The notes under the pieces are model-generated. The model saw only the letters and a list, made by a program, of their open reading frames with translations. It had not been told where the DNA came from and searched no databases. This document shows positions 1-4,839 of a stretch of DNA of 5,969 nucleotides, piece after piece. Made by a program: the position numbers and the translations under genes. How positions within the stretch are numbered: the first letter of the stretch is position 1; each line of letters begins with the position of its first letter. This stretch comes from Verrucomicrobiales bacterium (GTDB taxonomy: Bacteria > Verrucomicrobiota > Verrucomicrobiia > Verrucomicrobiales > Verrucomicrobiaceae), in NCBI GenBank assembly GCA_003506995.1, contig DNXB01000361.1:4809-10777 (forward strand), given 5' to 3'.

Positions 1-177
1 CTCCCAGATGCCCAGGAACTCCACGGTGTTGCGATTTCGCAGCCAGTCGGAGATGAAAAAATCGCCATCCTTGGCTTTGAGCATGTCGGTGAGGGAGATG
101 TAATCGCCCGCTTTGCCCGAAACGATGGAAACCGGGGTGCCGAGCACTTCGATGGCGGATGTTTTGGATTTGCTCAT
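1..177 (-). CDS. KilA-N domain protein, N-terminal part (cut by left window edge)
   Basis: Only the first 59 codons are present; the frame is still open at position 1. ATG is at 177. The protein begins MSKSKTSAIEVLGTPVSI and then shows the KilA-N signature: DYISLTDM at residues 25-32 and WLRNRNTVEFLGIWE at 45-59. KilA-N is a DNA-binding fold known from phage, large DNA viruses and bacterial accessory genes; here it sits at the very N-terminus, as in the stand-alone bacterial versions of about 250-300 residues. The gene starts 53 bp after the stop of the PLD-SNF2 helicase on the same strand, so co-transcription is likely. No Shine-Dalgarno sequence stands at normal distance; a GAGGG lies about 22 nt upstream but inside a hairpin arm. 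The DNA target and the role of the missing C-terminus cannot be told. Family assignment is fairly sure; a role in phage defence or in control of the operon is inference. Confidence 0.85.
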   Translation of the reverse strand, partial: MSKSKTSAIEVLGTPVSIVSGKAGDYISLTDMLKAKDGDFFISDWLRNRNTVEFLGIWE

Positions 178-195
178 GGGATTGGGGATGCGTGC

Positions 196-219
196 AATTC
201 CCTCGAATCCGAGGGAATT
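196..219. repeat. Perfect inverted repeat (10-bp stem, 4-nt loop) between the helicase and KilA-N genes
   Basis: On the plus strand AATTCCCTCG (196-205) and CGAGGGAATT (210-219) are exact reverse complements around AATC. It begins 11 nt after the helicase stop codon (minus strand) and ends 18 nt before the KilA-N ATG. There is no T-run on either side, so it is not a typical intrinsic terminator. It could be an intercistronic RNA hairpin that stabilises mRNA or tunes expression of the second gene, or a protein-binding palindrome. The repeat is seen directly; its function is open. Confidence 0.7.
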
Positions 220-230
220 AGGATGGGTGG

Positions 231-3200
231 TCAGTCTTTGCGGATGCCGAGGGAGCAGATGATTTTGGGTTCGCGGGCCTCGACATCGTCCTGGGGCACG
301 CACAAGCGGTCTTCCTCGTGAAGCGAGAGAACGAGTTCGGCGAGCTTTTCGTTATCAATGCCGGACTTCATCTCGCGGTTGAGGAGGTCGCGGGCGGCTT
401 CGGTGAGTGGTGTCTCGTAGATGGCATCAATCGCCTGGTGGAGCGCCTTGATGTCGAAGAGGGTGCCCTTCACGTTCGCAGCGTGGTCCTTGAGCCGCTC
501 GTAAACGCGGCGGCGGGCGCTGGCGGGTTTCCCAAGCTGGCCGCCGGTGGTGGCGTGTTCCTTCTGAATCCCGGTGACGGCCTGCTGCACGAGCGTGTGA
601 TGACTGGCGAGACGCGGGAGCGCGGGCGTGGCGGGTTCGCAGGCGGCGGCACGAAGAATTTCATGCTGGCTTTCGGTGACGGTGCGGCCCTGCTCATCCA
701 CCCACGCGAGGGCATCGTTGCCGTCGGCAGTGCGGACATAGACCATGACGCCGGAATCCGGCTTCGCTCCGCCAGCCCCAGCCGGCTTCGGCGTCACATC
801 GGAGAGCGACTTGGTGGAGAAGACGACGTTGGCCATGTCTGGAATGGTTTTCTTGAGCGACGGGTCAATGTCGCAGGCGTTCTTCCAGACTTGGTAGGCG
901 AGTGAGGCGAGGTCCACTTCGTTGTCCTCGGGGTCGTCGAGGATGCCGGATTTCTCGGTGAACAAGTCGCGGATGAGCCCATCGTGTTTTTCATCCTCGA
1001 AGAACGTCTCGTCTGTGCCGACAACCTCAGCATTTTCCTGGAGGCGCTGGCGGACGCGGGCACGCAGACGGATGAGTCGCTCAACGCCATCGGCGGGGAC
1101 GAAGGAGTAGCAGAGGATTTCCTCCGACTTCTGCCCGATACGGTCCACACGGCCCGCGCGCTGGATGAGGCGAATGATGGCCCACGGCAGGTCGTAGTTC
1201 ACGACAATGGCGGCGTCTTGAAGGTTCTGGCCTTCGCTGAGGACATCGGTGGCTACGAGAACGCGAAGTTCGTCGGAGGCGGAAACCTTCTCGCGCGCCT
1301 TGTTGGAATCCGGGCTGAAGCGGCGGGCGAAGTCAGAAGGGTCTTCGGTGTCGCCAGTGACGGCTGCGAATCGCTTGAGGCCGCGCGCACGCAGTTGCTC
1401 GTTGAGGTAGCTGACGGTGTCCGCGAACTGCGAGAAGAGGAGGATCTTTTCCTTGGGGTGCTTCTTGGTGAGGAGTTTTTCGAGTTCGGCGAGTTTCTCG
1501 TCTTTCGCAGGCTGCCAGTCTCCGGCGAGTTGCAGGATGGTAAACAGTCGCTCCGCGTCCTGGCGCACATGCTTCGTGAGGTCTTCCACAAAGAGGTCGG
1601 GGCGCAGCCACTCGAAGTTGCTGCCGTGCTCGGCTTTCAGCAGGGCGTAGCCGCCCGCTCCCGCCTTGGCGAAGTCGGCGAGAGATTGCGCTGTGATTTC
1701 CGTGGGTTCTTTGGATTTCTTTTCCTCGTCGCCGAACAAGGTGCTGTCACTGTCATGGTCATCGCTACGGGTGTCGAAGAGCGATGAGTCCTGAGTTCCC
1801 ACGGGCACGGGCAGGCCGTTGTCGAGCGCGTGGAGAAAGATGAAGTTGCGCAGGATGTGGCGGCGAACAGAGAGCAGAAACGAGTGGCCGCTGCTTTCGA
1901 GGCGCTTGAAAAGGTTCGTGCGGCAGAAGCCGATGAGCCGCTTCCCAGCGCGGGAGAGGTTCTTCATGACTTCGGCTTCGGCGGCAGATGGTGGCACGTC
2001 GAGCGTGGCCTTGAGATAATTGGCCAGCCCGTAACGCGGAAGATGCAGCATGCGCACGGTGTCCACGACGATGTCGGAGTAGAGCTTGGCGTATTGGTCG
2101 TCGGGGTGCTTGTCGCGAATGCGGAAGTGAAGCGCCTTGGGCAGGCGTTTGGGAAAATGGAAACGGGCACCGCCTTCCAGGACGAGGAAACGACGGTCGG
2201 TCTTGGCTTTGGCACGGGTGCAGTTGCAGCAGGCTTCCTGCGTAGCCGTGACGATGGTCTGGCAATCCGGGCACTCGGTGAAAGCGTAGTTGCGCTCCAC
2301 GAAACTGCGCGTGCGGCGAACCATGAACAGACGCATCATCTCGCGCCAGTCGTCGGGATGCAGGCTCTTCTCGAAAGCGGATAGGCAATTCAACGGGCAC
2401 TGATGGCGGCGCGTGAATTCGTCGGGGCGGCCATCGCAATCGCGGCGCAGGTATTCCTCGGGCCGGATGCCGACGACGTCCTCGGGTTCGAGGAAAAGGC
2501 GGAGCTGATTAGCGAGGTCGAGGTAGGCTTTGTTATAGGGCGTGGCGGAAAGGAGGATGCACTTGCTGGCGTTCCGGGAAACATAGTCACGCACGACGGC
2601 CCAACGGCGGCCTTCGCGGTTCCGCAAGTTGTGGCTTTCGTCGATGATGACGACACGGAAGCGGCGGAGTTCGGGCAGGATGTTTTGCGCCTGAGTGACC
2701 GGGACGACTTCGGCAAGCAGGCGGTAGCGGTATGCGTAGTCCTTCCACATGCCGACGAGGTTCTTCGGGCAGAGAATGAGTGTTTCAAGCGAACGCGGCG
2801 GGTCTTGGAAGACACGGGCCAGCGCTGTGGCCATGAGTGTTTTTCCAAGTCCAACGACATCGCCCAGGATGACACCGCCGCGCTTTTCCAAATGACGCGC
2901 AGCGATGCGAACCGCCGCTGATTGAAACTCAAGCAAGACGCCGCGCATGTCAGCCGGAATGGTGAACTCGGACAGACCTGCCCGCGCTTCTTCGGCTAAG
3001 TGGTAGGCCATCTTGACGTAAATCTGATACGGTGGCGGGCACTCGGGCCGCGCCCAGCTTTCGTCGATGACCTGGATGAGTTCCTTGGTAATGTCGATGC
3101 ACCACTTGTCGGCCCAGCGGTCGATGAACCATTGTTCCAGTTTCTTCGTGGCGTCATGGTCGAGGACATCCACATTGAGTTCGCCCTGCTTGGAAAGGCC

Positions 3201-3698
3201 GGAGAGCGTGAGGTTGCTGGAGCCTAGAAAGCCGGTGATGGGATTGTTCGGGTCTGCGCGAAAGCACAGGTAGAGCTTGGCGTGAAGCGTGTGCCGGAGA
3301 TGCAGCCTCACGACGACCTTCCCGGCCTTGAGTTGCGCGGAGAGTCGGCGCAAGCCCGTCTCGTCGTCGTCGGTCGGAGCGCCAATGGTGAGCTGCGCAC
3401 GGAACTCCTCGGCCAATCGCCGCTTCAAACGGATGACCGCCTGATTGCTGATTTGGTCTTCTTGGGGCAGGAGGCTGTAGGCTTCGCGGAGTTCGTCCTG
3501 CGGCAGTCGCTGCATCCCGACGAGGAGACGGCATTGCTGCCCCGCTCCGCCCGCCCATTTTTCAACCAACGCATCAATGGATTTCCAGCCGCGCAGATTG
3601 AAGTAACCAACGCAGAAGTCGGAGCGCTGGGAGATTTCGAGCGTTTCCCGCAGGGCTGGCAGGAGGTCGAGGGAGATGTTGTCGAAGATGCGGGGCAT
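231..3698 (-). CDS. PLD (HKD) nuclease-SNF2/RapA-type helicase fusion, probable defence protein
   Basis: The 1155-residue protein joins two enzymes. Residues 1-200 form a phospholipase-D-like domain of the HKD-nuclease type: HAK at 139-141, GSSNLT at 159-164 and GELNV at 172-176. Residues about 255-870 form a superfamily 2 SNF2/RapA helicase: Walker A GDVVGLGKT (279-287), DESH (353-356), SATP (384-387), ATDVLSEGQNLQ (816-827) and QRAGRVDRIGQ (846-856). A zinc-ribbon-like cluster C476-x2-C479-x10-C490-x2-C493 lies between the two RecA lobes, and an acidic, probably disordered stretch sits near 640-665. Residues 880-1155 match nothing I recognise. All helicase motifs are intact, so DNA translocation with cleavage by the N-terminal domain is expected. 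The PLD half has one HxK motif, so dimerisation would be needed for a full active site. ATG at 3698 opens the PLD fold directly; the ribosome site is weak (AGGT about 11 nt upstream). KilA-N follows 53 bp downstream. It recalls DISARM DrmC (PLD) and DrmD (SNF2) in one chain, but no other DISARM gene is visible. Confidence 0.9.
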   Translation of the reverse strand: MPRIFDNISLDLLPALRETLEISQRSDFCVGYFNLRGWKSIDALVEKWAGGAGQQCRLLVGMQRLPQDELREAYSLLPQEDQISNQAVIRLKRRLAEEFRAQLTIGAPTDDDETGLRRLSAQLKAGKVVVRLHLRHTLHAKLYLCFRADPNNPITGFLGSSNLTLSGLSKQGELNVDVLDHDATKKLEQWFIDRWADKWCIDITKELIQVIDESWARPECPPPYQIYVKMAYHLAEEARAGLSEFTIPADMRGVLLEFQSAAVRIAARHLEKRGGVILGDVVGLGKTLMATALARVFQDPPRSLETLILCPKNLVGMWKDYAYRYRLLAEVVPVTQAQNILPELRRFRVVIIDESHNLRNREGRRWAVVRDYVSRNASKCILLSATPYNKAYLDLANQLRLFLEPEDVVGIRPEEYLRRDCDGRPDEFTRRHQCPLNCLSAFEKSLHPDDWREMMRLFMVRRTRSFVERNYAFTECPDCQTIVTATQEACCNCTRAKAKTDRRFLVLEGGARFHFPKRLPKALHFRIRDKHPDDQYAKLYSDIVVDTVRMLHLPRYGLANYLKATLDVPPSAAEAEVMKNLSRAGKRLIGFCRTNLFKRLESSGHSFLLSVRRHILRNFIFLHALDNGLPVPVGTQDSSLFDTRSDDHDSDSTLFGDEEKKSKEPTEITAQSLADFAKAGAGGYALLKAEHGSNFEWLRPDLFVEDLTKHVRQDAERLFTILQLAGDWQPAKDEKLAELEKLLTKKHPKEKILLFSQFADTVSYLNEQLRARGLKRFAAVTGDTEDPSDFARRFSPDSNKAREKVSASDELRVLVATDVLSEGQNLQDAAIVVNYDLPWAIIRLIQRAGRVDRIGQKSEEILCYSFVPADGVERLIRLRARVRQRLQENAEVVGTDETFFEDEKHDGLIRDLFTEKSGILDDPEDNEVDLASLAYQVWKNACDIDPSLKKTIPDMANVVFSTKSLSDVTPKPAGAGGAKPDSGVMVYVRTADGNDALAWVDEQGRTVTESQHEILRAAACEPATPALPRLASHHTLVQQAVTGIQKEHATTGGQLGKPASARRRVYERLKDHAANVKGTLFDIKALHQAIDAIYETPLTEAARDLLNREMKSGIDNEKLAELVLSLHEEDRLCVPQDDVEAREPKIICSLGIRKD

Positions 3699-3725
3699 TT
3701 CGGGAATTACCTATGGGGCAGCAGC

Positions 3726-3754
3726 ATCAAAGCTGGAGATGAATGTGAAGGCAA
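3726..3754 (-). promoter_or_regulatory. Candidate sigma70-type promoter for the PLD-helicase gene
   Basis: On the minus strand, TTGCCT (3754-3749) and TTTGAT (3731-3726) are separated by exactly 17 bp. Each box matches the consensus at 4 of 6 positions. Transcription would start near 3719, leaving a leader of about 20 nt before the ATG at 3698. This is a weak match in a short 134-bp spacer; read-through from hicB is equally possible. Confidence 0.3.
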
Positions 3755-3807
3755 GGAGTGCTGGATGCTGACAGCTCGATTCTTGATGCTGGAGGTCACC
3801 CAGCTAC

Positions 3808-3834
3808 AATCATCTTGTCCCAAATGATCTTGTC
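3808..3834. repeat. Tandem 12-nt direct repeat (15-bp period) overlapping the hicB stop
   Basis: On the plus strand AATCATCTTGTC (3808-3819) and AATGATCTTGTC (3823-3834) differ at one base and are separated by CCA. Read on the minus strand this is GACAAGATCATT-TGG-GACAAGATGATT. The second copy overlaps the hicB stop codon (3833-3835). It may be a copy of a dispersed intergenic repeat or the scar of a past insertion; only a genome search could tell. Confidence 0.6.
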
Positions 3835-4006
3835 ACTTTTCCCAAAACTCATCCTCCAGCAGCATTTCAATCACTTCATGAAGGTTGTGCTGGAGTTCAT
3901 CCAACGACTGGCCTTGCGAGTGAGCCCCCGCAAACCCCGGCACATGGCCGACATACAATCCTGTGTCCGGGCAGCGTTCAATGACGGCGGTGAATGCCTT
4001 TTTCAT
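3833..4006 (-). CDS. Solitary HicB-family antitoxin-like protein
   Basis: The 57-residue product starts MKKAFTAVIERCPDTGLYVG and continues with VPGFAGAHSQGQSLDEL and NLHEVIEMLLEDE, the standard HicB pattern (beta strands, P-G-h turn, GxSxxEAxxNL-like helix). HicB proteins fold like a degraded RNase H domain and neutralise the HicA mRNA interferase. This copy ends right after the RNase-H-like part and has no C-terminal ribbon-helix-helix or HTH DNA-binding domain. ATG at 4006 is preferred to an in-frame TTG at 4045: it matches the usual family N-terminus, and the longer version would run through a strong promoter. No hicA-like frame is present in the 178 bp upstream or the 134 bp downstream. 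It may be a solitary regulator or antitoxin acting on a distant toxin, or the remnant of a TA pair. The stop overlaps a direct repeat. The name hicB is justified at family level only. Confidence 0.85.
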   Translation of the reverse strand: MKKAFTAVIERCPDTGLYVGHVPGFAGAHSQGQSLDELQHNLHEVIEMLLEDEFWEK

Positions 4007-4012
4007 GTTCCG

Positions 4013-4041
4013 ATCATATCGTCTTCGTTCCTCGGCGTCAA
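4013..4041 (-). promoter_or_regulatory. Near-consensus promoter of hicB, implying a leaderless mRNA
   Basis: On the minus strand the -35 box TTGACG (4041-4036, 5 of 6) and the -10 box TATGAT (4018-4013, 5 of 6) have the ideal 17-bp spacer. The start point would fall 6-7 nt beyond the -10 box, at about 4006-4007, that is, on or next to the hicB ATG at 4006. No Shine-Dalgarno sequence would then be included in the transcript. Its position also argues that translation does not begin at the TTG at 4045. Confidence 0.55.
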
Positions 4042-4080
4042 TCAACGCTGCTGAAGTACGATTAACACTTTTGTCCGTCG

Positions 4081-4188
4081 ATGTCGGGGTCTTTCGCCCA
4101 CGAGTTCATCCCCACCTGGGACGATCCCAGCCTCGCCCTGCGTGGCGCGGCGATGGTGTGTGACATGCTTGAAACCAGGTTGGGTTAG
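4081..4188 (+). other. Small plus-strand ORF, possible gene remnant (35 codons)
   Basis: ATG at 4081 to TAG at 4186-4188, in the only spacer without a minus-strand gene here (4007-4184). The product starts MSGS followed by FAHEFIPTWDDPSLALRG and ends AAMVCDMLETRLG. Third codon positions are mostly G or C, as in the neighbouring genes, and the peptide has a protein-like composition, which is unusual for a random spacer. The nearest in-frame upstream stop is TAA at 4063-4065. There is no Shine-Dalgarno site or clear promoter. The TAG overlaps the stop of the membrane protein gene on the other strand. I do not recognise a family. It could be the start of a truncated gene, a microprotein, or chance. 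Confidence 0.25.
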
Positions 4189-4736
4189 TCAGTCCCACCA
4201 GGGTTGTTGAGCAATCCTTTTCGCCTCTGGATCCAGCGATAGATGCTTGCGAAGCGAGACATCATGATTCCGCCGATCCCGATGATGATTGTGGTCGTGT
4301 AAAAACCGATCTGCTCAACCATGGCCAGTTCCTGATTCACTCCTTGAGCTTTGAGCCTGAGGATGGGAATCAGGGAGTCCGCCAGTCGTGTAAGACCCCA
4401 GCCAAGAAACAAGGTTCCAGTCAGGAAAATCATCAATTCATTCCAAGTGACGTCACTGGCGGGTTCCACCAGTGACGTTTCTTTGGAAGACATCGCGAAA
4501 CGACAAATGAAAGGCGCGATGAACCAAACGCCAATGGCGAGTACCAGAGAGGTGACTGCCCCAGGCAGGTAAAGCCCCCAAGCGCCAGGCATTGCCTGTG
4601 CAAACTCGCCGCCAGATCGTTGAATCGTCGCATAGTAGGCGGCAGCTCCAGCGAGATCTTCCAGTGCTTTGAGACCAAAGCAGATTGCGATGAGTCGTGT
4701 TGCGCCGACAAGAAACTGCAAGGGGATGGTATTCAT
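4185..4736 (-). CDS. Four-helix integral membrane protein of unknown function
   Basis: The 183-residue protein has hydrophobic segments at about residues 5-36 (GATRLIAICFGLKALEDLAG and on), 54-80 (ending WFIAPFICRF), 100-127 (LMIFLTGTLFLGWGLTRL and on) and 142-161 (FYTTTIIIGIGGIMMSRF). The C-terminal tail is basic (YRWIQRRK) and probably cytoplasmic. No signal peptidase site, metal-binding motif or catalytic motif is evident, and I do not recognise the family. ATG at 4736 is chosen over an in-frame TTG at 4751, because the TTG lies within the Fur-like palindrome and adds only five residues. No Shine-Dalgarno site is present. The coding sequence looks less GC-rich than the AAA+ gene next to it (about 53 versus 72 percent in one sampled 60-base line of each). 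It is 103 bp downstream of the AAA+ stop and appears to have its own regulated promoter, so a functional link with the ATPase is not implied. Confidence 0.75.
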   Translation of the reverse strand: MNTIPLQFLVGATRLIAICFGLKALEDLAGAAAYYATIQRSGGEFAQAMPGAWGLYLPGAVTSLVLAIGVWFIAPFICRFAMSSKETSLVEPASDVTWNELMIFLTGTLFLGWGLTRLADSLIPILRLKAQGVNQELAMVEQIGFYTTTIIIGIGGIMMSRFASIYRWIQRRKGLLNNPGGTD

Positions 4737-4743
4737 GGTCTTG

Positions 4744-4762
4744 AATGACAATCATTGTCATT
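4744..4762. promoter_or_regulatory. Perfect 9-1-9 palindrome resembling a Fur-family operator
   Basis: AATGACAAT-C-ATTGTCATT is a perfect inverted repeat. Its core TGACAAT-n-ATTGTCA matches the Fur 7-1-7 consensus TGATAAT-n-ATTATCA except for one symmetric change per arm. It lies 8-26 bp upstream of the membrane protein ATG and overlaps a candidate -10 box and start point, the position expected for repression. The regulator could be Fur or a related metal or peroxide sensor (Zur, PerR, Mur), or another dimeric repressor. No regulator gene is present in the window. Confidence 0.55.
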
Positions 4763-4788
4763 AACACATCAGCTCCTTGGGGGGGCAA
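4760..4788 (-). promoter_or_regulatory. Candidate promoter of the membrane protein gene
   Basis: On the minus strand TTGCCC (4788-4783) and GTTAAT (4765-4760) are spaced by 17 bp, with 4 of 6 matches each. The start point would be near 4752, inside the Fur-like palindrome, with a leader of about 16 nt. The boxes are weak, but the geometry agrees with the operator-like palindrome. Confidence 0.35.
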
Positions 4789-4805
4789 GCCCGCCATTGC
4801 CAAGG
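4775..4805. repeat. Imperfect inverted repeat with a C7/G7 tract downstream of the AAA+ gene
   Basis: On the minus strand CCTTGGCAA is followed after eight bases by TTG-C7-AAGG. The arms pair as GGCAA/TTGCC and CCTT/AAGG with five unpaired C. It lies 34 nt beyond the AAA+ stop. There is no T-run after it, so termination is uncertain; it may be a remnant of a GC-rich spacer repeat. Confidence 0.3.
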
Positions 4806-4839
4806 CGCTGGCGGAAAAGAAACGCTGAGCGCGCGGCTG

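Noticed and set aside
318..905. 195-codon plus-strand open frame opposite the helicase C-terminus
   Set aside because: Antisense shadow of an intact gene with recognisable domains; GC-rich third positions suppress stops on the other strand, and the peptide shows no known motif.
984..1787. 267-codon plus-strand open frame
   Set aside because: Lies opposite helicase lobe 2 and the linker; composition (many E, V, G, L, R) is the complement of the real frame, with no domain or ribosome site.
1765..2439. 224-codon minus-strand frame overlapping the helicase
   Set aside because: Out-of-frame shadow rich in R, P, H and S; the main helicase frame is uninterrupted here and carries the zinc-ribbon cysteines, so there is no frameshift.
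3735..3800. Several GATGCTG/GCTGGA-like words in the helicase leader region
   Set aside because: Short and irregularly spaced; not clearly above chance in a 134-bp spacer.
3282..3827. 181-codon plus-strand open frame running past the helicase start
   Set aside because: Mostly antisense to the PLD domain, with no family resemblance; its tail crosses the spacer repeats.
4184..4210. Possible terminator after the membrane protein gene (TGGG...CCCA)
   Set aside because: Only a 4-bp stem, partly within the coding sequence, with no T-run.
4815..4839. GC-rich stretch followed by TTTCTTTT just after the AAA+ stop (minus strand)
   Set aside because: The T-rich run is terminator-like, but no stem longer than about 3-4 bp can be drawn before it.
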